64,000 nt of DNA from Funiculus sociatus GB2-C1 (GTDB taxonomy: Bacteria > Cyanobacteriota > Cyanobacteriia > Cyanobacteriales > FACHB-T130): the NCBI RefSeq assembly GCF_039962115.1, contig NZ_JAMPKJ010000020.1:1-64000 (forward strand), in the 5' to 3' direction. The notes beneath the pieces are model-generated. The model ran no database searches. It saw only the letters and a list, made by a program, of their open reading frames with translations, and was not told where the DNA came from. Numbering within the stretch: position 1 is the stretch's first letter; each line of letters begins with the position of its first letter. Made by a program: the position numbers and the translations under genes. Below, one piece after another: positions 46,203 to 54,569 of the stretch.

Positions 46203-46820
46203 CTAATCAAAGACTGTAGGCAAATCTGGATGTCGAGAATACTCGAAGACTTTGGCTATTTGAGTAGGTGTAACGCGACTGAGAGATAACTCTGGAATTT
46301 CGTTTTCAGCAAAGAATGCCACTTCACTTGTCTCTATACTCGATGATGGAGAGCCGCTCAATAGCTCGCACTGAAAAAAGAGTTTGTAAACATACTCTGG
46401 AATGGGTGGATGTGGGTGTCTGTTTCTGTCATAAACAGCCAATAATTTGACAGCACGAGTATGAAATCCAGATTCTTCATACACTTCTTTTTCAATACAC
46501 TCACTGGGACTTTCGCCCACATCAGCCCATCCACCAGGTAGCGTCCAACCACCATCCGAGCGTTCTTTAACCAACAAGAGAGTATTATCTTGAAATACGG
46601 CTCCTCGTACATCAACTTTAGGAGTGGCATATCCTACTTCACCTGCAAAAAGATTGAGGATATATTGTGGATTTTTCTCTGAATAAGTAGCAACTATCTC
46701 AGCAGCAATCTCGCGGATTAACTTGTACCGCTCAATGTCAAAAGGGTCTGTAGTATATTTCAGACCCGTTTGAGCGATCGCTTGTAGTTTCTTTGCCCAT
46801 TCAAGCCACTTCAGATCCAC
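46203..46820 (-). CDS. NUDIX hydrolase, 205 aa
   Basis: The N-terminal 65 residues are the helical NUDIX_N-type domain (LKWLEWAKKLQAIAQTGLKYT) and the rest is a NUDIX fold. The NUDIX box GGWADVGESPSECIEKEVYEESGF near 96-119 is complete except that the usual Arg of REUxEE is Lys, a conservative change. DVRGAVF near 75 and PEYVYKLFFQCEL near 140-152 fit ADP-ribose/ADP-sugar pyrophosphatases. It is wedged between treY and a decayed treY end, as if inserted into the trehalose operon. An ADP-glucose or ADP-ribose substrate is only a guess. Confidence 0.9.
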   Translation of the reverse strand: MDLKWLEWAKKLQAIAQTGLKYTTDPFDIERYKLIREIAAEIVATYSEKNPQYILNLFAGEVGYATPKVDVRGAVFQDNTLLLVKERSDGGWTLPGGWADVGESPSECIEKEVYEESGFHTRAVKLLAVYDRNRHPHPPIPEYVYKLFFQCELLSGSPSSSIETSEVAFFAENEIPELSLSRVTPTQIAKVFEYSRHPDLPTVFD

Positions 46821-46853
46821 AATATTTTTCCTTTTTCTTGTTTTACGATTGCT

Positions 46854-49640
46854 TTAGCTAAAAAGTAAAGACACAGGAAAGTATTTCAAGGCATCACCAA
46901 TCAACACTGTACCATTAGCTTTGAGTGATTGGGCAGTTATAGCATCTTTCCACTCAGACGGCATTCCTTGCGCCAACTCAATTCTAGTATCATCCCATTG
47001 TTTGCCAAGCGGATATTCTCCTTGCTTGATAACCCTTGTAAAGAATCGGGGTGCGATCGTAATTGCCACACTATTTTCATACTTTCTCGCAAAAGCAACA
47101 ATACAATCTTTAAACTTCCCAACTACCTCTAGAGGCAGATAATCCCCTTCTTTGAAGAGTTGCAAATTTTGTTTTCTCGCCTCAAGGCTTCTAGCGGTTA
47201 AGAAAAGCTTAACCCTGCCATCTTTCTTATTTGCCAACAAATCCTCAATCAACTTCAAGATATCTGTGTGCGCCTTTTGTTTGATGTCTTTCAAAAACCC
47301 TAACCGTCGCTCAAAATCAACCGGACGACGGTTATCAGGGTCTACCAAACTCAGCTCCCATAATTCCGTGCCCTGATAAAAATCAGGTACGCCAGAAGCC
47401 GTTACTTTTAGGAGTGTTTGTGACAGTGAATTGAATATTCCATAATAAGATATCAACTTTTGAAAAGGCAGAAATTCCTGCAAAAATTGGTTATCTTCCG
47501 ACGGATTCATCACCTCTTCAATAAAAGCAACAAAACCATTTTCATAATCGGTGTCTGGTCTAAGCCAAGCTGTATGCACCTTAGCTTCTCTGACAGCCTT
47601 AATCGCATACTCTTTCACTCGATCCACAAATTCTGGCAGTTCGCTCTCCTCAAACGGGAAAGCTCCAACAAGCGTCTGGTAAAACAAGTATTCATCATTC
47701 TTCTCAGGAACAGTTCGACTATCCAATTTACGCTTTTTAGAGGCGTTAATCTCGCTCCAAGTTTTTACCTGTTTTTCCCAAACTTCAGGAATTTCTGAAA
47801 TCACATTAATCCGCGTTCTGACATCTTCACCGCGTTTGGTGTCGTGAGTTGCGGTAGCATTCATTTTATAAGGCCAGCGTTCTTGCTGCCTTTTATTAAA
47901 CTCGTGAAAGTCTGCAACTGTAATCCCAAATTGGCTAGGATCGCCGCCTACTTCATTGAGCGATATCAGGCGGTTATACACATATAAAAGTGTATCCTCA
48001 ATGCCTTTTGCCATCAAAGGCCCAGTTAACTGCTGAAGCCGCATTACAAAGTGACGCTGTAACTCTTTTTGTTCTGAGGTTACAAACTCTTCATCTTCCA
48101 GAAGAAGTAACTTTTCGATGTAGTTAAGTTCTTTTAAAAGCAGAGGGACTTGCTCTTTTGCTTTGGCAATAACTTCCTTAACGTAAAAGCGATCGCTTTC
48201 TCTCAAACCCTCTTGGTTGATGTAAGTTCGATACACTGGAAAGAGTGTTAGCACCTCCGTCAAAGCTCGTTGTAGGCCGTGCTGGGTAAAATCACTCCCT
48301 ACTCTGGAATGACCCGATACTCTTTTCAACAGGTAGGCTAAATTATCTACATCCCCTGCCATATTTCTCTCTACAATCAGCCTTTTTTTATCCCGAAAAA
48401 GCTGCTCATAGGGAGTTTCAAAACCCGTCAATCTGGAATAAATTTCTTTTAACTGCTGTTCGCTTTCAGTTTTACAGAAAATACCGTTAACGTAGTTTAA
48501 GAAATCATAGCCACTTGTTCCCTCAATCGGCCAGTAATTAGGCAAATCTTCTTTATGTTCCAGAATTTTTTCCACCGTGATGTAAACATCTCCGGTTTTG
48601 TCTCTGAGTCTTTGCAGATACTCGGTTGGATCGTAGAGTCCGTCTATGTGGTCAATCCTGAGTCCGGTTATCTTTCCTGATTCAACTAATTGACCGATTA
48701 AAGTATGAGTTTTATGGAAAACTTTTAGTTCTTCAACCTTGACAGAAATCAACTCATTGACCGTAAAAAATCTTCTGTAGTTAAGTTCTTCCGCTCCTAC
48801 TTTCCAGAAAGAAAGACGATAAAACTGTTCTGAAAGTAAATTATCTAAAGGATTAAAACTTTCAGGCTTGCCCTTTTCCCCATTAAAAAACTCTATGTTG
48901 CTGTCAATAAATTCTTTAACTTCCGGATTTTTCGTATAAAGTTCCCAAAGCAGTCCTTTAACAAAAGCTATCTGGTCGTATCTTTCTTTACCTTTTGGTT
49001 CCTCAGAAGGATTTTTAAGCAGATAAAGAATACCAAGTAGCTTTACGAAATCTGGATGATACCTTCCCAGCGCTTTAGTTAATTTACCCAAATTAAGAGT
49101 GACAAACTTAGCATAAGATTCTATCTTTACGGGTAGTCTCAGGCTATAGTAATTAACGCTTAGTCCAGAGTGGTCATACTTTAGCTGAATTTCGCCATTT
49201 TCCAAACAATCTCCATAATAATTTCCCAGCAGAGGCGCAAGCACTCGACCTCTAATAGCTTCATACGGGTGATTCCATTCGATGTCGAAGTAGTCGAAAG
49301 ATTCGGAATTAGAACCATTTTCCATCACATCCATCAACAATTGGTTTTGGCTATCATAAGCCATATGATTAGGCACAATATCTTGCACCCATCCCATGTC
49401 GTAACGCTGTACTTCATTCACCAGCTCTTCAAAGTTTTCTTGTGTTCCTAGCCCAGGATTTATTTGATTAGGGTCAACGACATCATAGCCGTGAGTGCTG
49501 CCTTCTCTGGCTTTAAAAATGGGCGAAGCATAAAGGTCAGAAATTCCTAATTCAGCCAGATAAGCAATAATTTTTTTTGCTTCTTCAAATTTAAAACCAG
49601 AATTAAATTGAAATCTATATGTTGCTGTTGGAATCCGCAT
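46854..49640 (-). CDS. treY: Malto-oligosyltrehalose synthase TreY, 928 aa
   Basis: TreY converts the reducing end of a maltodextrin into a terminal trehalosyl unit. The GH13_26 features are IPTATYRFQFNSGFKFEEA at 3-21, YASPIFKAREGSTHGYDVVDPNQINP near 39-64, GLRIDHIDGLYDP near 322-334, YITVEKILE near 347, and NATATHDTKRGEDVR near 590-605. It follows treZ by 125 bases on the same strand. Its 3' end has a decayed duplicate beyond the NUDIX gene. Confidence 0.97.
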   Translation of the reverse strand: MRIPTATYRFQFNSGFKFEEAKKIIAYLAELGISDLYASPIFKAREGSTHGYDVVDPNQINPGLGTQENFEELVNEVQRYDMGWVQDIVPNHMAYDSQNQLLMDVMENGSNSESFDYFDIEWNHPYEAIRGRVLAPLLGNYYGDCLENGEIQLKYDHSGLSVNYYSLRLPVKIESYAKFVTLNLGKLTKALGRYHPDFVKLLGILYLLKNPSEEPKGKERYDQIAFVKGLLWELYTKNPEVKEFIDSNIEFFNGEKGKPESFNPLDNLLSEQFYRLSFWKVGAEELNYRRFFTVNELISVKVEELKVFHKTHTLIGQLVESGKITGLRIDHIDGLYDPTEYLQRLRDKTGDVYITVEKILEHKEDLPNYWPIEGTSGYDFLNYVNGIFCKTESEQQLKEIYSRLTGFETPYEQLFRDKKRLIVERNMAGDVDNLAYLLKRVSGHSRVGSDFTQHGLQRALTEVLTLFPVYRTYINQEGLRESDRFYVKEVIAKAKEQVPLLLKELNYIEKLLLLEDEEFVTSEQKELQRHFVMRLQQLTGPLMAKGIEDTLLYVYNRLISLNEVGGDPSQFGITVADFHEFNKRQQERWPYKMNATATHDTKRGEDVRTRINVISEIPEVWEKQVKTWSEINASKKRKLDSRTVPEKNDEYLFYQTLVGAFPFEESELPEFVDRVKEYAIKAVREAKVHTAWLRPDTDYENGFVAFIEEVMNPSEDNQFLQEFLPFQKLISYYGIFNSLSQTLLKVTASGVPDFYQGTELWELSLVDPDNRRPVDFERRLGFLKDIKQKAHTDILKLIEDLLANKKDGRVKLFLTARSLEARKQNLQLFKEGDYLPLEVVGKFKDCIVAFARKYENSVAITIAPRFFTRVIKQGEYPLGKQWDDTRIELAQGMPSEWKDAITAQSLKANGTVLIGDALKYFPVSLLFS

Positions 49641-49680
49641 GATTTAATTTTTACTCCTAAATAATATTTTCGATTAATCC

Positions 49681-49757
49681 TCGTTACCAGGCTCAGCCTG
49701 GTAACGAGAATATAGAGGCTAAGCCTCCCAATTGCATTCCCAGGCGTTCGCCTGGAA
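49681..49757. repeat. Cluster of palindromes between treZ and treY
   Basis: CTCGTTACCAGGCT...AGCCTGGTAACGAG (from about 49680), GAGGCT AAGCCTC (about 49715) and CCAGGCG TTCGCCTGG (about 49740) follow each other. The first is the same element as at 20946. They sit in an operon, so they may stabilise mRNA ends or reduce readthrough into treY. Confidence 0.7.
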
Positions 49758-49765
49758 GAATTGCG

Positions 49766-51592
49766 TTATCCTGCTATTTCGTAGAGGGCGAGACTTTGGG
49801 GTTTGATTGTCAATTCTCGATCTAGTGTGAGTTTATCAGGTAATGTGGAACCAGAACCCATCCACTTTGTATCAGCAGAATCTAAAATCTTTTGCCACCT
49901 GCCACTCGGCGCAGGTGGCGTAAAAGCGACATCTTGATCGTTAAAATTCATAATGCAAAATATCTGACTATCATCATTCCATCGCCGCAAAAACAGGATT
50001 TTATCGGATTCTACGCTGGATACTTCTAGACTTTTCTTATCCAGCTTCCTTAATGCTGGAATTGTCCGACGTAGCTGAAGTAGTTGTTGATAAAATTCCC
50101 ACAAAATTTTGTGTTTTCCTTCTTTTCGTTGTTCCCACTTAAGCTGGCACTTATGGAAGGTGTCAGGACTCTGGGGGTCTTGCATCTCGCCTCGTCCGGC
50201 AAATACTTTAAATTCTTCTTCTTTACTCTTGCGGATGGCTTCAATTAAGTCTTGGTCTGAGTGACTGACAAAGTAGAAAAAAGGAGCTTCTTCACCGTAT
50301 TCTTCCCCCATGAAAAGAAAGGGAATGAAGGGAGAAAGAAAGACAGCACCAGCAGCAAGTTTTAGACCTTCAAGAGAAACAAGCTTAGATAATCTTTCCG
50401 CCAGAACGCGATTTCCTATCTGGTCGTGAGTCTGGGAAAAGACAATGAAACGATATCCGGGTTCCTCTTTAGAATTACTACCATAACGGCGTTTTCTATG
50501 AGGGGCGTACTGTCCGGAATAAATAAAGCCTTCGCGGAAGGATTTTTCTAGTTGTTCAATCTTGCCAAAATCTTGATAATACCTGTCATTTTCCCCTGTT
50601 AGTAAGGTGTGTAGTGCGTGATGGAAATCGTCATTCCACTGAGCATCTATTCCACATCCACCTACTTCTTTGGGTCGAATTACTCGAACATCATTTAAAT
50701 CGCTTTCGGCTGTTATATAACATTTCCGGCCATTAGCTTGAGAAAATTCATCAACTAATTCTGCTAGTTCCTCTAAGAAGTGTTTAGCACCCAAATCGTA
50801 GATGCCTTGAATTGCATCTAATCTCAAGGCATCTACGTGATATTCTCTAAGCCAGAAAAGGGCATTTTCTAGGCAAAAGTTCCGCACCCCGTCGCTATAT
50901 TTATCATCCAAATTCAAAGCGTCTCCCCAATGACCATGATATTTGGATGTGAAGTAGGGGCCAAATTCAGATAGGTAATTTCCTTCGGGGCCAAGGTGGT
51001 TATAGACGACATCGAGAATTACTGAGATACCATGTTGGTGACAGGCATTGACGAGTTTTTTGAATCCTTCCGGGCCACCATAAGAATCCTGTGCAGCAAA
51101 GAGATAAACGCCATCGTATCCCCAGTTTCTTTTACCTGGAAATTGGGCAATTGGCATAATTTCTATGGCATTAATTCCCAATTCTCGTAAGGTGCTAAGT
51201 CGGGGAATCATTGCCTCAAAGGTGCCTTCTGGGGTGAAGGTACCGACGTGCAATTCATAGATTATCGTTTCATCTAGGGGTATGCCAGACCAATTAGTAT
51301 CATCCCAGGCGAACGTGTTAATATCAATTACTTGAGAAGGGCCATGTACTCCCTGTGGTTGAAATTTTGAGGCAGGGTCTGGTCTATCTTTGTTTCCTTC
51401 AAGTTTATAGAAGTAAAGCGTTCCTGGTTCAATGCCTGATGCTTTTACTTTCCAATAGCCTTCCTCATCTTGTTGCATGGGAATGAGACGTTGTTCCGGA
51501 GCAACAATTTGTACGGCTACTTCTTTGAGAGTGGGAGACCAAACGGTAAATTCACAATTTCCGTTGCCCAAGTAACAAGCGCCAATTCTCAC
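49766..51592 (-). CDS. treZ: Malto-oligosyltrehalose trehalohydrolase TreZ, 608 aa
   Basis: TreZ releases trehalose from the trehalosyl-dextrin made by TreY. An N-terminal CBM48-like domain (about 1-95, FTVWSPTLKEVAVQI) precedes the GH13 barrel: IYELHVGTFTPEGTFEA near 108-124, DVVYNHLGPEGNYL near 193-206, ALRLDAIQGIYD near 252-263, YITAESDLND near 288-297 and FSQTHDQIGNR near 383-393. First gene of the treZ-treY row; an imperfect inverted repeat lies 50 bases upstream. Confidence 0.97.
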   Translation of the reverse strand: MRIGACYLGNGNCEFTVWSPTLKEVAVQIVAPEQRLIPMQQDEEGYWKVKASGIEPGTLYFYKLEGNKDRPDPASKFQPQGVHGPSQVIDINTFAWDDTNWSGIPLDETIIYELHVGTFTPEGTFEAMIPRLSTLRELGINAIEIMPIAQFPGKRNWGYDGVYLFAAQDSYGGPEGFKKLVNACHQHGISVILDVVYNHLGPEGNYLSEFGPYFTSKYHGHWGDALNLDDKYSDGVRNFCLENALFWLREYHVDALRLDAIQGIYDLGAKHFLEELAELVDEFSQANGRKCYITAESDLNDVRVIRPKEVGGCGIDAQWNDDFHHALHTLLTGENDRYYQDFGKIEQLEKSFREGFIYSGQYAPHRKRRYGSNSKEEPGYRFIVFSQTHDQIGNRVLAERLSKLVSLEGLKLAAGAVFLSPFIPFLFMGEEYGEEAPFFYFVSHSDQDLIEAIRKSKEEEFKVFAGRGEMQDPQSPDTFHKCQLKWEQRKEGKHKILWEFYQQLLQLRRTIPALRKLDKKSLEVSSVESDKILFLRRWNDDSQIFCIMNFNDQDVAFTPPAPSGRWQKILDSADTKWMGSGSTLPDKLTLDRELTIKPQSLALYEIAG

Positions 51593-51903
51593 TTTAAATT
51601 AGCCTCACTGTTAATAAAGACCTGGCTTTTTAAGAAAATGCACTGGCATTATTCAAGCCTACTTTTATAGGTAAATTGAATAATACCAGTACCCGCAATT
51701 TTTTCTGTGAAAGTTATTAGATTATTATTCAGAATTTAGCCTTTTACATATCAGATTTTTTAACATTATTCTGAATTATGGCTTCTGGCTCTTAACTGCT
51801 GAAGTTTTAAATAATAACCGTTCCAAGGATATATTTAATTTTGATTACGCAGACCTGCCATAAGGTGTATTTTTTTGCTCTTGGCAAGGTGCAACAGATC
51901 CTT
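51593..51903. other. 311-base region upstream of treZ with inverted repeats
   Basis: A 15-position inverted repeat with one mismatch (51642-51656 and 51676-51690, ACTGG-x-ATTATTCAA) lies 50 bases upstream of the treZ start and is a candidate operator or leader hairpin. ATTCAGAAT (about 51729) and ATTCTGAAT (about 51770) form a second, looser one. The TPM 3' end lies at the far side; no gene is seen. Confidence 0.5.
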
Positions 51904-53112
51904 TTACCAGCTGCCGCCTGCACCGCCGCCGCCGCTACTCCCGCCGCCGCCACTACTTCCGCTGCCGCCACTACTTCCGCTGCTGCTACTTCCGCTGCTA
52001 GGGGGTGGCGGTGGTGGAAGGCGAGGGATAATTTCTTCTTCCTCCCGATGATCGGAACAATATTGGCAGTCGTAAGTAATCAGGCGTATACCATCAGAAT
52101 AAGTTGTAGCGTGCCTAAGAGTTTTTTCGTTGCGGATGACTGTGTATTCTTGACACTTGGGGCAATTGCTAAATTCACCTAAGTTGTTAATATCGGCGCG
52201 GATATGAAAGGCTGGTTCGCTAAGAGTTTTACTACAGGTTGGACACTGCCAAGCTTCAAATTTGATGCTGCCAATATTTTGTGCAACTTGCTCGCCTTTA
52301 CTCAAATAAGGTAACAATAAATCTGAATTTAACTGTTGTAACGGTTGTTTGCAATTAGTACAATGAAAACGTCCTGGAAACAAACTGTCACTTTGCGATC
52401 GCCCTTTCGGTTCGATGTACACTGGACGGCGAGATAGGGTATACGCGATCGCGCCTATACCGCCTATACCGCCTATCCCCGCTAACAACCAACCGGGTAT
52501 ACCAGCGTTATCGTTTTTACTCGGTGCATCAGCGTTATAAACTGTTTCGGGTACGTTCGTGTTAGGAGAAGTTGTAGACGGTTCATTTGTTTGCAAAGCT
52601 ACAATTATCGCTTTGGTTCCAGCCAGGGTACCGCCATCAAAATTGTTTTCTTTGAATTTTGGGGTGATTTCTTGTTGGATAATGCTACCCGCTTTTGCAT
52701 CCGGCAATAGGGATTCTACGCCGTATCCAGTTTCAATCTCTACTCGGCGATCGCCCTTAGAAATTAACAACAACACGCCGTTATCTTTTCCCTTTTTCCC
52801 AATTTTCCAGCGATTAAACAGGGATGTAGCAAATTCTTTTGGTGTAGCAGAAGGTGCTGTTTCTGCCACTGTCACAACGACAATTTCACTGTCATTTTCA
52901 GCTTCTAATTTGGAGATGATTTCGTTGAGTTGTGCTTCCGTCTGGGGAGTCAGCACCTGCGCCATATCTGTCACCCAACCGCCATTTACTTGTCGGGGGT
53001 TGGGAACTTCTTCTACCGTTATAGCTAAACTCGACGGTGCGAAACCCAGAATTGCGACACTCAAGCCGCACGCGCACAAACTTTGCTTTAGTTTAAGTGC
53101 TACCCATTGCAT
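51904..53112 (-). CDS. TPM-domain envelope protein with zinc-ribbon-like CxxC pairs, 402 aa
   Basis: Signal peptide at 1-29. The TPM (Psb32-like) domain covers about 33-172 (VTDMAQVLTPQTEAQLNEII, NDSEIVVVTV, GVLLLISKGDRRVEIETGYG). A membrane helix near 205-225 is followed by four CxxC pairs (CTNC, CPTC, CPKC, CQYC; about 251-352), likely two zinc ribbons, and a Gly/Ser tail ending in GGSW. TPM proteins occur with LemA, as here, across a divergent promoter. TPM members include thylakoid factors for photosystem II repair; the zinc part is not usual and is noted. Confidence 0.88.
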   Translation of the reverse strand: MQWVALKLKQSLCACGLSVAILGFAPSSLAITVEEVPNPRQVNGGWVTDMAQVLTPQTEAQLNEIISKLEAENDSEIVVVTVAETAPSATPKEFATSLFNRWKIGKKGKDNGVLLLISKGDRRVEIETGYGVESLLPDAKAGSIIQQEITPKFKENNFDGGTLAGTKAIIVALQTNEPSTTSPNTNVPETVYNADAPSKNDNAGIPGWLLAGIGGIGGIGAIAYTLSRRPVYIEPKGRSQSDSLFPGRFHCTNCKQPLQQLNSDLLLPYLSKGEQVAQNIGSIKFEAWQCPTCSKTLSEPAFHIRADINNLGEFSNCPKCQEYTVIRNEKTLRHATTYSDGIRLITYDCQYCSDHREEEEIIPRLPPPPPPSSGSSSSGSSGGSGSSGGGGSSGGGGAGGSW

Positions 53113-53392
53113 AACTGCTTTCTTTTAACGCCTGTTGTTAGGTATGCTTTTTTCCCCGACTATCTGATTGTATCAACTCCTCTGTTCTACTTGTGTTTCC
53201 TTTGCATCGTTGCAGTTCGTTCTTTTTTTTAGTATATCTTTAGATAGTAGAGATTAGGTAAAATAACATCCAACACTTAAAATGTTCAAAAAAATTAACT
53301 GCCAAGACCCACTAGCTGTTGCCATGCGCGTTAGGGTTATAGAACGTTAAGGAAGAGGAGAAATTTTAAGTTAATTATATTTGTGTAAAGTT

Positions 53393-54121
53393 ATGAACCA
53401 ATCAAACCCTAATATTCCTGAAGAAATTGCACCGGAAGTTTTGGAAATTGCTTCTCGCTTGTATGCAGAGAAAAATCAAAGTTATTCGATGCAAGAATTA
53501 AAGGAGGCGGGTGCAGAGGTAGACATTCCGCCAGAGTTTATTGAACAGGCGGTACAAGAGGTACGCCAAAGAAGGATACAAGAAGAAAAACGACAAAAAA
53601 GGGTGAAGATAATTGGCGCTGCTGTGGCGGGCGCGATCGCACTCTGGGGAATCGTGACTTACAATATTCTTTCCGGTGCTGAATCTAGAGTAGATGCAGC
53701 CCAGGCGCAATTAGAAAATCAGCTTTCTCGACGTGCCGATTTAATTCCTAATTTAGTGAGCATTACTCAAGCTTACGCTAAACAAGAATATCAACTTGCA
53801 GATTTACTGACAAAATCTCGACAAAACTATTTGCAAGCTGATACCTCCACAGAAAAAGCAGCGGCGGCGGCACAAGTTTCTCAAGCTATAGAACGTTTCC
53901 GAAGTTATGCGGCTAAGAATCCTCAGTTGCAATCTTCTCAAGCTTTTATTAATTTACAGTATGAGATAGCAGGAACAGAAAATCGCATTGCTGTTGAAAG
54001 GATGCGTTATAACCAAAGTGTGCAAAATTACAATCAGAAAGTTAACCAATTTCCTAATGTTTTGTTAGCCCCGATTTTAGGGTTTAAGACGAAGCAATTT
54101 TTTCCAGCAAAAGCTACATAG
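53393..54121 (+). CDS. LemA-family membrane protein, 242 aa
   Basis: A cytoplasmic N-terminal region (about 1-65, acidic and Glu/Arg-rich) precedes a single membrane helix (about 68-88, VKIIGAAVAGAIALWGIVTYN) and the LemA helical domain (about 92-235: AQLENQLSRRADLIPNLVSI, ENRIAVERMRYNQSVQNYNQ, FPNVLLAPILGFK). In-frame TTG 53381 lies upstream; ATG 53393 is preferred. The leader has GGAAGAGGAG. Divergent from the TPM gene, a recurring pairing. Confidence 0.9.
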   Translation: MNQSNPNIPEEIAPEVLEIASRLYAEKNQSYSMQELKEAGAEVDIPPEFIEQAVQEVRQRRIQEEKRQKRVKIIGAAVAGAIALWGIVTYNILSGAESRVDAAQAQLENQLSRRADLIPNLVSITQAYAKQEYQLADLLTKSRQNYLQADTSTEKAAAAAQVSQAIERFRSYAAKNPQLQSSQAFINLQYEIAGTENRIAVERMRYNQSVQNYNQKVNQFPNVLLAPILGFKTKQFFPAKAT

Positions 54122-54261
54122 CAATTCAAGGGTTGGATGCAATACATCTGTAAGGACATCGCATTGCCATGTCCTTACCAAGGTAGCCCGAACATCAGAA
54201 CCGGGATATATTCCACCCAACTGAGAAACGCTATAATACCCAATTTGTAGCCGCACCTTTT
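54122..54261. other. Region between LemA and the MITE: hairpin and repeat
   Basis: GTAAGGACAT (54150-54159) and ATGTCCTTAC (54169-54178) form a perfect 10-bp stem 29 bases after the LemA stop, a probable terminator. TTTGTAGCCGCACC at about 54244-54257 belongs to a dispersed palindromic repeat whose other arm lies beyond the MITE. Confidence 0.6.
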
Positions 54262-54415
54262 AGAGGATGTCTGAAAAGTCATAATCGAGACGCTTAGACG
54301 GTGGAGATCCCCCTTGCATCCCCCTTTTTAAGGGGGACTAAGACTTGATTGTCCCCCCTTTTCAAGGGGGGCTGGGGGGATCAAACTAACTTTTGACACT
54401 TTTCAGACATCCTCT
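54262..54415. mobile_element. MITE-like element, about 154 bp with 18-bp perfect terminal inverted repeats
   Basis: AGAGGATGTCTGAAAAGT at 54262-54279 is exactly inverted at 54398-54415. Counting the element as GAGG...CCTC (54263-54414), both ends are flanked by TTA, a 3-bp target duplication. The interior is a CCCCC/GGGGG palindrome set (about 54310-54382) and has no coding capacity. GAG ends with a TNA-type duplication recall IS5-family (IS1031-like) elements, by inference only; no transposase is present. Confidence 0.85.
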
Positions 54416-54424
54416 TAGGGTGTC

Positions 54425-54500
54425 GGCTACACAAACTATCGTCCGGATGGTGCGCGGACTTTATTAAGACGTTCCCTTGGCAAGTTTTGTTTGTGTAGCC
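54425..54500. repeat. GGCTACACAAAC/GTTTGTGTAGCC inverted repeat
   Basis: A perfect 12-bp inverted repeat (54425-54436 with 54489-54500). The arm sequence TTTGT(GT)AGCC also occurs left of the MITE (about 54244), so the MITE appears to have entered a pre-existing dispersed palindrome. It lies in the 448-base gap before the aldolase gene. Confidence 0.75.
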
Positions 54501-54569
54501 ACAGACTTAATGTGGGGATTTCGGCAGAGATGATTAGGATAGAAATAAGTATAGGTAAACATAAGAAAT

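Noticed and set aside
51841-52182. Ala/Thr-repeat plus-strand protein, 113 codons.
   Set aside because: It is the antisense reading of the Gly/Ser-rich tail of the TPM gene and has no independent support.
54262-54415. Complete insertion sequence.
   Set aside because: There is no open frame of transposase length between the inverted ends; it is at most a non-autonomous element.
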